Below are positions 33,392 to 44,008 of a stretch of 64,000 nucleotides of DNA, in pieces. The stretch's first letter is position 1, and each line of letters starts with the position of its first letter. Location: assembly GCA_964016985.1 (NCBI GenBank), contig OZ024835.1, forward strand, positions 67,162,812 to 67,226,811. Direction: 5' to 3'. The position numbers and the translations under genes were made by a program. This DNA comes from Anodontia alba (lineage: Eukaryota; Mollusca; Bivalvia; Lucinida; Lucinidae). The notes below the pieces were generated by a model. The model worked only from the letters and a program-made list of their open reading frames with translations. It was not told where the DNA came from and searched no databases.

Positions 33392-33604
33392 TTAACTCTT
33401 GCCATGCTGAATAAATTAAGATGCCACGCCCACTTCTAATTTTCAGCCAATCAGATTATTTGATCCAATTTATTGATATAGATTCACATACTAAATGACA
33501 AACATTGCAGATCCAGATCACTTGGCTTCTTCAGAAGCCAAATTATCTAGATCTATACTGGTTTCAAAGACAGGGTATATCCGGTTCAGCAAGACAAGAG
33601 TTAA
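33392..33604. mobile_element. TTAA MITE family A next to the E7 acceptor
   Basis: Complete; begins 31 bases from the E7 exon edge. Confidence 0.85.
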
Positions 33605-33635
33605 GAGTGGTGTTGTTTTGATGTTATATGGCCAT

Positions 33636-33913
33636 CATTACGAAAACACGCCTATATAATGTTGACCCCCTTAAACCCCACTTTTATATAGTAAAACTGG
33701 GGTTTACAGGGGTATACATTATTTTTCATATTTCTGCTCAAAACATAGATTGTGGGTACTCGTTAGAACTGCCTCGGTGAGGCGGTTCTAACGAGTACTC
33801 ACAATTTATGTTTTTGAGAAGACATAAGAAAAATATTAGAATTTTTATCTGAAATTTTTCATATTTTGCTGGTAAATTTTCCAATATATTTGAATAGGCT
33901 TGTTTTCGTAATG
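33636..33913. mobile_element. Family B MITE
   Basis: Complete, 30 bases from the preceding MITE. Confidence 0.85.
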
Positions 33914-34827
33914 ATGTTCCCAATGCTTTAATGCTATAGAGGAGTCACTGAGTATGTATGCATGCATTTATTCAGCCTTCTCTTCAATGTCCAATATGTG
34001 CAGAAAGAGACCAGATCAATATGTTTATCCACAATGATTATGATCAGGGCCTTTATTTTCTGCTTGTATTTTTTTGCAACTATGTGTAAATGACTCAAAG
34101 AAGAAAAAGTTTTACAATCGATTACTGAGCAAAAATACAAGTGTAGGAAATTCCACTGCTCCAGAAGGTAGCAGAGCTTCTTGTAAATTAAGCACACCTA
34201 GTAATCTTGTAAGTTAAGCAAACTTCCAGCCATGACTTAGAGACATCTAAATGTCAACAAACAGGTAGGTTCTCCTGATTTACTGACTTTTTTGTCAATG
34301 TCATAGACTTATTTTGAAAAATCGGACAACGCTATTTCCAACAACTTTCATGTCTGCATGGTAAAACTTAGGTGTGGGCTTGGAAAAACAAGCAGCTAAT
34401 TCTTATTTCAATTTCACCTGGAGAAGGGTAGTCCTGTAATCCTGTTTTGACTTATTTTTCCAGTGCAAAATGAAGGTATTTTCAGCTATCTGGGCTATGA
34501 AATACTTATTTAACATATCAAATAAGACGCACGGCAACCTACCTCTAAGTTGAAATGCATAAGATGCTGAATTTCCGAAACATTTGTTCTGGGGACTGAA
34601 ATACTTGTGCTGAATATGATTTACGAGGCCGAATACCACTTATGGGAACATTATCCCCTTATGGGAACATTAACCATTATCAGAATGCCCTGCATTTTAA
34701 CTTGAGCATGCAGATTTTAGACCAAATCAGTTTCAAAATATTCCATTTACATATAATCATTCAAACACCATGAACAGTTTTGCAAATGAGACAGCATGAG
34801 TCAACAGGATCTTCATATGCCACGTTT
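33914..34827. other. Intron sequence without recognised feature
   Basis: Several short open frames on the minus strand (33934-34197, 34403-34639) match no family I know and lack exon-like splice sites. Confidence 0.4.
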
Positions 34828-35133
34828 GCATTTGTGTTGAGGTTTTACGGCCCAGTCAACCCAATGGGGTCATGTCGAGCGTGGTCAGTTTACCTAACCA
34901 CACATTTACTGGGCAGGCTTAGTCCTCTAAGCGGTTAACCAGTATTGTGCACATTCTTTCACCAGAAACTGACAACTGCCCTTCTTGAATCAGTGGAAGG
35001 GAGAGAATGACCGTAGAAAATATTTCATGATCAATCTCAACGAAAGAATGTTGCCGACCTCGGCTGGGGTTGAACCCCCGACCTCCTGGTCTCCAGTCGG
35101 ACAGCGCATCCAACTGAGCCACCGAGGCCGGCC
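34828..35133 (-). mobile_element. tRNA-derived SINE family S1, full length
   Basis: Minus-strand head CTCGGTGGCTCAGTTGGATG (A box) and GGTCGGGGGTTCAACCCC (B box), body, and CACAAATG tail. The open frames here are SINE shadows. Confidence 0.85.
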
Positions 35134-35152
35134 CTATTTGAAGCTCTTAATA

Positions 35153-35356
35153 TTAACCCTTGTCCTGCTGAACCCCGATATATCCTGTTTTACAAACAGT
35201 GTAGATCCAGATCAGTTGGCTTCTGAACTGATCTGGATCTGCACTGTTTGCCATTAAGTATGTGAATTTATTGTAACAATCCAGATTGAGTAATCTGATT
35301 GGCTGAAAATTAGAAGTGGGCAAGGCATCTAAATATATTCAGCAGGACAAGGGTTA
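35153..35356. mobile_element. TTAA MITE family A
   Basis: Complete ends; the left hairpin arm is shortened (GGCTTCTGAACTGATC). Confidence 0.8.
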
Positions 35357-35445
35357 TTTGAGCAAATTCAACAAAACAACTTTCTTATTTCTCCACAAAA
35401 ACACTTCTAATGAGCACCACAACATGTTTTCATGGAGAAAATAAG

Positions 35446-35724
35446 CATTATGAAAACATGCCTATTCAAATATACTGAAATTTTTACCACCAAAAAATGA
35501 AAATTTTCAGATAAAAAAACTCTGATATTTTCATATTTCTGCTCAAAACATAGATTGTGGGTACTCGTTAGAACCGCCTCACCGAGGCAGTTCTAACGAG
35601 TACCAACAATCTATGTTTTTGAGCAGAAATAAGAAAAATAATGTATACCCCTGTAAACCCCAGTTTTACTATATAAAAGTGGGGTTTAAGGGGGTCAAAA
35701 CTATATAGGTATGTTTTCGTGATG
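35446..35724. mobile_element. Family B MITE
   Basis: Complete; it interrupts a small family C hairpin at 35380-35445. Confidence 0.85.
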
Positions 35725-36336
35725 GAAAACTACAATCAGTATTTCTCAATAATAATAAAAAAATAATAATAATAAAAAAAATGACATCTGTAGCTATGCT
35801 GAAACATTGTTGACTGGGATTTTAAACCTAGACTCTCACAACAAAAAATGCCAGTTTTTTTTTAAATAACAAAAAAAGTGAGAGGTCTCTCTTGCATGTG
35901 AAACACCTACTGGTCCTCCTCTTCATCCCTATCAAATATGAAAGCAATCCACTGAAGAATAAAGGTAACAGATAACTTTGAAAAAAGGTTAACCAAAAGG
36001 TCAACCTGGGACGACGCCAGACGCCCACCCACCCGCATATCACTATTTTGAAGAACGGATTTTCTTAAAACCCGTCCAAAAAGTCCATAGAATTATCATC
36101 TATTGACCTATCTGTCTGTTCATCCTAGGTCATGATTAAATACATTTTTTTTTTCCAACCTAATTCTTACCAACCATCCATTCATCTATCCACCCCTCCC
36201 TTCCTTCCCATCCATCCAAATCCATTCACTCTATTCCATCCATCAATCTGTCCTCCCATCCACATTATGCATGCACTCTCCCCTCCCTCATGCCCAACAC
36301 ACAAACACACAAGTATACTTCCATTACTAATCTTAC

Positions 36337-36512
36337 ACTGTATTTTTGCTGATTCCTGGACCTCTGATATACAAGGGAACTCTTATATCAAAGTCATATG
36401 GGAGTGCCTTCCCTTTAACAACTCCAAACTGTCCAAGATGATAGCCATGGTCTGATGTATAGATTATGTATGTGTTTTCAAGCTCGCCAAGGAATTTCAG
36501 CTCATTGTATAC
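36337..36512 (-). CDS. SULF: SULF exon 6: second metal-binding motif ([11 protein letters not shown])
   Basis: Acceptor AATTACAG|GTA and donor CAGT|GTAAGA bound 176 bases, phase 0 to phase 2. It encodes [20 protein letters not shown], then [20 protein letters not shown]. The Asp-His of SDHG (about residues 353-354) complete the metal site begun by DDQD in E1. This is the best conserved exon relative to vertebrate SULFs. Confidence 0.97.
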
Positions 36513-36529
36513 CTGTAATTAACAAGAAT

Positions 36530-36660
36530 ATGGTGTTTTTCCCAAATATAATTAATGACAGACATGCTAAGCAAACAGTGCAGACCCAGATCAAACTGCT
36601 CCTAGAGGAGCAGTTTGGTCTGGGTCTACACTGTTTGCCATTTCATCAGTGTGTTTTAGA
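36530..36660. mobile_element. Hairpin repeat near E6 (GTGCAGACCCAGATCAAACT core)
   Basis: Perfect arms CAGACCCAGATCAAACTGCT and inverse around CCTAGAGG; lies 30-150 bases upstream of E6. Confidence 0.65.
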
Positions 36661-36681
36661 TGCATTTACACTAGTTATGAG

Positions 36682-36927
36682 GTTTTTATTTTTTATTTTT
36701 TTTTATTTGGGTTTAACGGCCCTTTCAAGAATATTTCACTTATATCGAGCACATCGTTCATCAAATGTGGGTGAAAACCACAGAACCCAGGGAAAAAAAC
36801 ACCTGACCATCTGTAAGCAGAACTTGGCTTTCCCACATGTGACCCGAGCGAGGCTCAAACTACAGCGGTGAGAAACCTAATGGATTAAGAGTCAGCTCTC
36901 TTATCCACTAGACTATGGGGGCCCGCT
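36682..36927 (-). mobile_element. tRNA-derived SINE family S2 with 11-bp target duplication
   Basis: CTAGTTATGAG flanks it at 36671-36681 and 36928-36938. On the minus strand the head reads CCCCCATAGTCTAGTGGATA (A box), then a B-box-like AGTTTGAGCCT, with a poly(A)-like tail toward 36682. Confidence 0.85.
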
Positions 36928-37007
36928 CTAGTTATGAGATACTGAAATGGATAGGATTTGCTCAAAATTTTAGGATAAGTATGGTAATGACATTTATTTT
37001 ATTGTCA

Positions 37008-37560
37008 GCGGTGAAATCAGTGTATATCTGGTGAAAATAAAAGTGGTATCAATCACTAGTGAATTGATATCGTATCATTTCACTATAGTGACTGATATGA
37101 TTTATATTTTCACTCCTCGCTTTGGACGACTTCGGTTTTCCTCACTGTTTCAGAAGTGGATGTTACCTCCACTTCAGATTTTTGAACAGCTCTAACTTCT
37201 GTGTTTCTGAACTAAACTATCAAGTGTTGGTATGCATTTTCTTAGTTAGAATGTAAGGAACATTTTGGTATCAAAATTATTTTGATTCGCCAATACTTTT
37301 TTGTTTTTGTCTCTCCAGCGGTTCACATGTTAAGCAATGAGTGTCGACGCCATGACGTTCTTGTTATGTTTGGTGACGTTATTTATGGTGTCAGACGTGT
37401 AAACAATAAAATAAAAAGAAAATTTTCTCTTTTTCAGTGAACACCAAAAAAATTTTCATCTCGTGTAATGAAAACATTTACATTTTCACTCGTGCTTCGC
37501 ACTCGTGAAAATACTGATGTTTTCATTACACTCGATGAAAATATTTTTGGTATTCACAGC
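37008..37560. mobile_element. MITE-like element with TTTTCACTCGTGCTTCGCAC hairpin
   Basis: GGTGAAAATAAAAGTGGTAT at the left is echoed inverted by GATGAAAATATTTTTGGTAT at the right. A palindromic CACTCGTGCTTCGCACTCGTG lies inside. Confidence 0.55.
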
Positions 37561-38027
37561 AAAAGAGTAAATATCCTCTATATGTTTTCATGGAGAAATA
37601 AAACAAATACTATTACTTCTCTATTGAAAAATTGCTTTATTTGAAGTTATGAAAACCACGTACACAAAACTGATATTAGTCTGCCAATAGTCGTACTGCT
37701 GACTATTCCAAGGCAATTCTTTTGTTTTGATTTCTTTATAGACGTTTCACTCCTGGCAATAAACATCACACATGAATTTGCTATTTATGTGTTTGACATT
37801 CCCTAATTTACTTTTGATGCATTGGGTAGGCTGTGTTTTGTGAATGTAGCGTTTCCTGAGTGACCACATTTCTGGTTTTGCTGAAATATATTAGACACCG
37901 TATTTAGTCTTAGTTGGATACACAGGCCTGAGAAAATCGTGCCAACCCAGAAATGCTACATATCATCTGGACGTACACTGTTTGTTCAGGCCTGTCTGTC
38001 CCAATACTTAGGATAAATACAGCTGAA
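37561..38027. other. Intron sequence, nothing recognised except a J-type fragment
   Basis: About 37915-38025 carries a worn GGCCTGAGAAAATCGTGCC and CATCTGGACGTACACTGTTTG fragment. Confidence 0.4.
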
Positions 38028-38360
38028 CCTCAATAACTTGAACACCAATGGCTCGTTACCATGGTTAATTTGAACTCGTTTTTTAGTCCCTATGAAAAAC
38101 TCTTCTGATAGCTCAAGAAAACAAATATTTAGGGGAATTTTCTTATTTTATCATGAAATTGTATGTGGTGTGTACTCATTAGAATTGCCTTATGAGTACA
38201 CTCACCATACAATTATTGTGTAGAAAATCAAAAATATTTCCCTAAATTATAGCTATTTGCAGCCTAACCTGGCATCATGATTAACCCTCAATGACTTGAA
38301 CTGCCCATATCTCAAACACCATGGTCCCTAAGATGTTCTAACCACTGAAGTTTGACAGTA
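38028..38360. mobile_element. Family D pogo-like MITE
   Basis: TACAGCTGAACCTCAATAAC at the left, CACTGAAGTTTGACAGTA at the right, shortened central hairpin. Confidence 0.7.
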
Positions 38361-38369
38361 GAACATCCT

Positions 38370-38564
38370 TTAACGCTCAGCATGCTAAGAGAAACATTTA
38401 TCAGCTGACATTCTGAAAATAGGCTTTGACACTTCAAGCAAATTGTTTATTTTTGCCAGAAGACAATTTACGTGAAATGTCAAAGCCTATTTGCTGGAAA
38501 AAAATACAAAAAATACCCTGAATTAATCATCTGCAGAATTTGTCCAGAGAGTGGAAAAGGTTAA
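38370..38564. mobile_element. Family K TTAA hairpin MITE abutting the E5 donor
   Basis: TTAA at 38370-38373 and 38561-38564. Inside, AATAGGCTTTGACACTTCAA pairs with TGTCAAAGCCTATTTGC. The right TTAA supplies intron bases +4 to +7 of the E5 donor. Confidence 0.75.
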
Positions 38565-38567
38565 TAC

Positions 38568-38718
38568 CTTCTCTACAAGACTGTCCACTGACTGCAGGGT
38601 CTGAAGTCGTTTCTGCTGCAGTATGTCAGTAAACTTTATGGCAATGGGTTCTAACGGCTTCATTTCCTTCAGCAGGGTCTGTTTGTCCGAATTATTCATA
38701 TAGTTCCAGCTCTCAGTT
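38568..38718 (-). CDS. SULF: SULF exon 5: ILQQKRLQTLQSVD helix
   Basis: Acceptor GATTACAG|A and donor GAAG|GTATTA give a 151-base exon, phase 2 to phase 0. It encodes TESWNYMNNSDKQTLL, MKPLEPIAIKFTDILQQKR and LQTLQSVDSLVEK. The ILQ(R/Q)KRLQTLXSVD block is diagnostic of SULF. The donor is unusual: the intron reads GTATTAACC, because a TTAA-targeting MITE starts at intron position +4. Confidence 0.95.
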
Positions 38719-38772
38719 CTGTAATCAAATTTAATACATGCAGTAAGGATAGCAAAATTATCACATAATATG

Positions 38773-38985
38773 TTAACCCTTCTCTTGCTGAACACGACAT
38801 GCCCTGTCTTAGCAAACAGTGCCGATCCAGATCAGTTGGCTTCTGAAGAAGCCAACTGATCTGGATCAGCACTGTTTGTCGTCAAGTATGCAAATTTGTA
38901 TCAACAATCTGGATCAATTAATCTGATTGACTGAGAATTAGAAATGGTTGTGGCATCTTAATTTATTCAGCATGACAAGGGTTAA
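38773..38985. mobile_element. TTAA MITE family A near the E5 acceptor
   Basis: Complete; starts 55 bases upstream of E5. Confidence 0.85.
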
Positions 38986-38999
38986 ATATAGCTCTTGAT

Positions 39000-39245
39000 A
39001 AGATGCTTATTTCAGCCAAAAAGTTTTGATATTTTTCTTAATTCTGCACGAAAACATATGTTGTGGGTACTCATTAGAAGTGCCTTGCCAAGGCACTTCT
39101 AATGAGTGCCCAAAACATGTTTTTGTGCAGAAAGGAGAGGAGCTACTAATAATGTATGTTTTCTTGCAGAAATAAGAAAAATGGTGAGGCACTTCTAATG
39201 AGTACCCACAACATATGTTTTTGTGCAGAAATAAGAAAATTATTT
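39000..39245. mobile_element. Family C hairpin with a third arm
   Basis: The right arm TTCTAATGAGT...CCAMAACAT is present twice (39100-39125 and 39190-39220). Confidence 0.6.
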
Positions 39246-39429
39246 ATCTGAGACCCACTCTTATCTAGAGCTATGGTTCAAAACAGAAAATCCTCTATTC
39301 TAGGTCATTTCATATTAAATTTATATTGCTAGATTTGCTGGATCATATAAAAGCTGTTACCAGAATAAACGTCTAAAGTTTTCAAGTAGCATTGGAAATT
39401 AGACCAAGCTTACCAAAACCTATATAAAA

Positions 39430-39675
39430 ACATGAAACCCTCATACCTCGCCACTAACATATCCTGGGCAGATAACTCTGTCAAAAACTGATGAAATTTG
39501 CCCATTAGCTGTTCCAAACCAGATCTCCACAATATCATTGCATACACAAAGTTTGCTGAAAATCCACTGGAAAGTTATCATGAAACTTATGACAGATAGA
39601 TGAACAGACAGACAGACAGACAGACAGCCAACATGGTACCATAATACCCCCCACTAACGTTTGGAGGGGTATGAA
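39430..39675. mobile_element. Pearl-like 3' part with (GACA)n
   Basis: Core similarity to 57950-58365 (GATGAAATTTGCCCATTAGC), then a GACAGACAGACA run and AATACCCCCCACTAACG. Confidence 0.55.
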
Positions 39676-39929
39676 AATTAGTTCCTTTATCTTTAAGTCT
39701 CAACAAAATAATCACCCACAGAAACTACCACATAGCATGGAAAAAGGGTAACAAGTGTCTTAGAAAAAACATCTGTGCTGTCATTCCAATATTTTAATTC
39801 TGTCCAATTGTCTAACATTCAGCACTCTTAGCAGTTAGCACTAATGTTGCTTTGAATAGCCAGCCACTGACTAAAAAAGGATTTCAATTACCTAAAAGCA
39901 CCTTACATTTGAGAAATTGAAATGTATAT

Positions 39930-40142
39930 TTAACCCTTCTCTGGCTGAACACGACATGCCCTGTCTTAGCAAACAGTGCAGAGCTAGATCAGTTAGCTTC
40001 TGAAGAAGTAAACTGATCTGGATCTACACTGTTTGTCATTAAATATGTGAATTTCTATCAAAATCCCAGATCAAGTAATCTGATTGGCTGGAAATCAAAA
40101 GTGGGCATGGCATTTTAATTTATTCAGTATGAGAAGGGTTAA
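39930..40142. mobile_element. TTAA MITE family A
   Basis: Complete, moderately worn. Confidence 0.8.
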
Positions 40143-40199
40143 GTAAATTCTGTAAGGTGACAACCAGTTCCTGGCATTTATTTCATTTAATATCATTGT

Positions 40200-40412
40200 A
40201 CACTGAACAGACTCCCCCACACAATATATTGGAAGAGTCCAAGTTCAATTTTAGGTATGTCAGGCTATGAGAGATATCTCTAGAGAAAACTAGCTAAACT
40301 ATTTGCAACTGGTGGAGAACCTGATAAGACACCGCGTTCTGCCGTGTCTGATCTGGGTCTGTACTGTTTGCCAATTACACTTGCAGGGGTCTCCCAACTA
40401 CAATGATTTAAT
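40200..40412. mobile_element. Family G hairpin repeat
   Basis: ACAGACTCCCCCACACAATA at the left and GGTCTCCCAACTACAATG at the right. Confidence 0.7.
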
Positions 40413-40531
40413 GTCACTGAATTGTTTTACACACTTAGTTCAAATATTCACTGGCATTTTTTATGATAAAAAAATGTTAGTAGCTTCTGCACTGCAAAAT
40501 CTAGTCACACTTTTTCATTAAAAATATCAGT

Positions 40532-40862
40532 GTACAGTCAACTCTTGTTATCTTGAATTCCAAGGGACACTCTGAAAAATTCAAGATATCTATACCTCAA
40601 CATAGCAGATTTGCAGAATTGAGGAAAAAATAAATCGAACAACCACATTTCGCAAATGAATATGTAATTTGACTCCTGAAGTTAGAGATATAATGAAAAT
40701 AATGTGGAAAAGAGGAGAAATTGCTCCTTAGGAGCAATTTCTCCTCTTTTCCACAATATTTGTTACCTGCTGTTAGATTTTCACAGTAAAACGGACACGA
40801 TTTTCACTTCGAAATAAGCGGTTATTTGAGATAAGTGAAGTTGGGATAAATAGTCTACAGTA
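40532..40862. mobile_element. TACAGTCAACTCTTG-type MITE (family D relative)
   Basis: Left TACAGTCAACTCTTGTTATC, right GGGATAAATAGTCTACAGTA; perfect hairpin AGAGGAGAAATTGCTCCTTA and its inverse at 40710-40752. Confidence 0.6.
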
Positions 40863-41035
40863 TTTAAAATCTTTATACCTTAATACGAGCATCTGACATT
40901 TCAGCTGCATCATGAGGAGAACTACACTAGCATATGCGATCAGCAATGGTTCACCCTCCCATTATACTGACACGGAACTGTTTGCCCATGTAAGGGTAAC
41001 TTGAGGGACAGAACTAGACATGCAGCCTAACTAAC

Positions 41036-41259
41036 CCATTGTAGATAGAATAGACTCTCCCATACTATATATTGGAAGACTCAAATTTCAATTTTAGGTA
41101 CATCAGGCTATGAGATTTACATATTCCTAGAGAAAAATGGGTAAACGATTTGCAAAGAGTGGAGGCCCTGATCAGATGCTGCGTTCTGCGGCATCTGATC
41201 TGGGTCTGCACTGTATGCCAAGTACCCTTTTACGGGTCTCCCGACTACAATGGGTAAGG
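41036..41259. mobile_element. Family G hairpin repeat
   Basis: AACCCATTGTAGATAGAATA at the left, CGACTACAATGGGTAA at the right; well preserved core. Confidence 0.75.
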
Positions 41260-41277
41260 GGCCAGGACTGTGCACAC

Positions 41278-41720
41278 AGGCTCCCTAGCAGGGGCTTTTG
41301 AAAATAAAGGTTTTTTATATAAAAGGTATTTTAGGCCAAATATAGTTTTTTTTCCGGTGAACTTTTCAACAAAATAAAGAGCAAAAAGAGGCTAATTTTC
41401 TCTGATTTCATGCCTTTAAAATCTGTTATCATGGCAAACACTGCCATATATTCACCAGTTTAAGTTCTGTTTTCTTCAAAACTGGATCATCTGTTGTCTC
41501 AGATTGCTGTTTTGTCAATTGCAGACATCAATAATTTACATGATAGCAAACTATAACTATTCTCTTTTCGGAATGTGACACAGCACAAATGAATGGCTAA
41601 AAATAAAAGTTTCCTCATAAAATACAGGTTTTACAGGTTTTTATAGATTTTTCAGTTAAATTAAAGGCTTTAAAGGATTTCAAGTAAATTAAAGGTTTTC
41701 AAAGGTTCCCTTGGGGGCCT
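41278..41720. mobile_element. 443-bp hAT-like element with 8-bp target duplication
   Basis: GTGCACAC flanks it exactly (41270-41277, 41721-41728). Short imperfect inverted ends AGGCTCCC / GGGGGCCT. No coding capacity. Confidence 0.7.
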
Positions 41721-41728
41721 GTGCACAC

Positions 41729-42004
41729 ATCACGAAAACATACTTATATAATATTGACTCCCTCAAACCCCACTTTTACATAGTAAAACTGGGGTTTACA
41801 GGGGTATACATTATTTTCCTTACTTCTGCTCAAAAACATAGAGTGTGGGTACTCGTTAGAACTGATTTGCCGAGGCAGTTCTAACGAGTACCCACAATCT
41901 ATGTTTTGAACAGAAATATAAAAAATATCAGTTTTTTATCTGAAAATGTTCAGTTTTTGGAAGTGAAATTTTCTATATATTTGAACAGGCGTGCTTTTGT
42001 AATG
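41729..42004. mobile_element. Family B MITE
   Basis: Complete; it directly abuts the target duplication of the preceding element. Confidence 0.85.
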
Positions 42005-42050
42005 AGAAAGGCTGACAACGAAAAGTCTGAAGAGCCTTTTTCTCGCAATG

Positions 42051-42293
42051 CTGGGTCCTGTTGTTCAAAACTAATGATGTCGTTAGTTAACGTATCGTTA
42101 AAACTTTAATCATTAAATATGGCATATACGCTAATATTTTTTGCAGAAAAAATGTGAGTAGCTTTTGCATTTGCAAAAGCTACTCACATTTTTCAGCAAA
42201 AATACCTGTGAATTAGATATTGTACTTACTAGAACAATAACATCTTGACCACTAATGATCTCGTTAAGCTAACGATGCTTTGAACAACTGGGC
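42051..42293. mobile_element. Family F MITE near E4 donor
   Basis: Inverted relative to 11182-11415; ends 65 bases from E4. Confidence 0.75.
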
Positions 42294-42357
42294 TGAGCAC
42301 ATTAATGTAACCTCAGTAGGCTAACAATAATTTGAATAAATGTGCCAAAAGCCTCAC

Positions 42358-42453
42358 CTATGTAGCTGGTTATTGTGGAACATATGTTGATACTGTGGGG
42401 CAGAGTCTTCAGGTCCGTGTGGGGCAGGGACACTCAACATCATCATCACTGGC
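42358..42453 (-). CDS. SULF: SULF exon 4: HGPEDSAP catalytic block
   Basis: Acceptor TGTTGCAG|G and donor CATAG|GTGAGG give a 96-base exon, phase 2 to phase 2. It encodes PVMMMLSVPAPHGPEDSAPQ followed by YQHMFHNNQLH. The histidine in APHGPE is in the conserved active-site segment of sulfatases. The vertebrate counterpart reads PVMMVISHAAPHGPEDSAP, so VP replaces HA just before the conserved part. Confidence 0.95.
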
Positions 42454-42550
42454 CTGCAACAGAGACAAAGTCATTGCAAGCCACAACAAGCTATATAAAC
42501 CCATTTTAGACTGAACTAGAAATGTGTGTGTAAAACACTAAGCTATCAAC

Positions 42551-42965
42551 TACAGTCAAACCTCAATGGCTCAAACATCTTTGGGACCAATGAAATTTGT
42601 TCTAGACACGGGACCTACTAGTTCAAGCCACTGAGGGTTAATCATAGCGCCAGGTCAGGAGACTAATATATTATAAATATATTAGTCTATTAGAATAAAA
42701 TATTTTCAATATTCAATAATGATATGTTGAGTGTACTCATTAGAATCACCTCAATGAGGTGATTCTAATGAGTACACATAACATACAGTTTCATGATAAA
42801 ACAACATACATTTTCACGATAAAATTGGAAAAAAAAAATTCTGAAATATCCCTAAATATTTGTTTTCTTGAGCTGTCTGAAGAATTTACTGGGGAGTCAA
42901 AACCGAGTTGGAATTAGCCACGGCAAAAGAGTCATAGGTGTTCAAGTCATTGAAGTTTTACTGTA
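42551..42965. mobile_element. Family D pogo-like MITE
   Basis: TACAGTCAAACCTCAATGGC and ATTGAAGTTTTACTGTA ends; hairpin GTACTCATTAGAATCACCTC with a perfect inverse. Confidence 0.75.
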
Positions 42966-43014
42966 TATATTTGTTGGTACAAAATGCCAAAGTTGAAAAG
43001 GGAATAAGTCTGAC

Positions 43015-43207
43015 AAAGTAATTCATCAAAATTTAATCAGGTCACCACATTGGTTCCAAGGTGCTTGCAAAATTTCATGAGCCTAATTCAAGTGATTCCT
43101 TAGATATTTTGCTTACAAGAAAAGTGTGATGTACTGATGGGCAGACATATACAGACAAACCCAAAACAATATGCCTCCCAACTTCTTTGAAGTTGGGGGC
43201 ATAATAA
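43015..43207. mobile_element. Pearl-like 3' end fragment
   Basis: One core unit and terminal hairpin CAACTTCTTTGAAGTTGGGG then GCATAA. Confidence 0.6.
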
Positions 43208-43431
43208 ACTCTCCCCACACTATATACCGGAAGAGTTCCATTTCAATTTTAGGTATGTCAGGCTATGCCATTTAGATATACCTAGAGAAAAATAGCTAAA
43301 TTATTTATAAACAGTGGAGACATGGATCAGACTTTGCATTCTGTGGCATCTGAAGAATGCGGTGTCAGATTTGGGTTTGCACTGTTTGCCAATGACTCTT
43401 TTAGGGGTTTCCTGACTAAAATGGTTTAAGT
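43208..43431. mobile_element. Family G hairpin repeat
   Basis: CTCTCCCCACACTATATACC at the left; right arm partly duplicated (GCATCTGAAGAATGCGG). Confidence 0.65.
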
Positions 43432-43445
43432 TCACAATGTTTTGA

Positions 43446-43490
43446 ACAGGGAGGGATACTCAGAATCATCATCACTGATCTGCAACAGAG
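43446..43490 (-). pseudogene. Truncated copy of SULF exon 4 acceptor and 5' end
   Basis: About 1 kb upstream of E4, the minus strand repeats the E4 acceptor (TGTTGCAG at 43487-43480) and roughly the first 30 exon bases. It reads SVMMILSIP where E4 has PVMMMLSVP. The similarity stops there, with no donor and no HGPED block. It looks like a decayed partial exon duplication that keeps a decoy acceptor. Confidence 0.7.
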
Positions 43491-43744
43491 ATAACATATC
43501 GTCATAGTGAAACATGGCGAGATGCAAGATTTATCAGGAATTTTTTAGCCATGACTGAAATTTAGAAAAGGGATTTTTCATTGCATACAGACACAAAAAA
43601 TTAAGTTTACCACAGAAATCATATGATTTATGTGGTAAACTTAATTTTTTGTGTTTGTATGCTTTTGAATTCTTTCATATAGAAATGTCTGAAAGAAAAC
43701 ATAGAAATAGAAAAAAACATGGCTGAAATACTTTTTGGACTTAC

Positions 43745-43970
43745 TTGGTTGGGAAATGTTTTTTACTTTGCTTCAAGAACGTAACACTGTCATTTGCGAT
43801 AAGGTCTGTGAAATAGTCCTGGAAATAGTTGTCGTCATGTTTAACTTTCTGGCCATTGAAGTTGAGGGTGTAGTTATAGAACCGCGAGTTCCTCACCAAC
43901 CCCACCCACTCTCTCCAGCCTGGCGGGACATATGTTCCATTGTATTTATTCAGGTACTTCCCAAAAAATC
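43745..43970 (-). CDS. SULF: SULF exon 3: sulfatase domain (FFGKYLN to FLKQSKK)
   Basis: Acceptor CTTTCAG|GA and donor CCAA|GTAAGT bound a 226-base exon, phase 1 to phase 2. It encodes FFGKYLNKYNGTYVPPGWRE, then RNSRFYNYTLNFNG and DYFTDLIANDS, a near-continuous match to the vertebrate SULF catalytic domain. NGT and NYT are possible N-glycosylation sites. The GKYLN lysine belongs to the conserved sulfatase active site. The exon joins E4 through a split lysine codon (FPT-K-PVMM). Confidence 0.96.
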
Positions 43971-44008
43971 CTGAAAGGTAAGAACATAATTTTAGATTAG
44001 TTTGTTGG

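Noticed and set aside
34919..35257. Frames conserved with 45023-45288 (MAQLDA...RPGG type)
   Set aside because: The same protein-like string recurs because both are copies of SINE S1; it is not a gene family.
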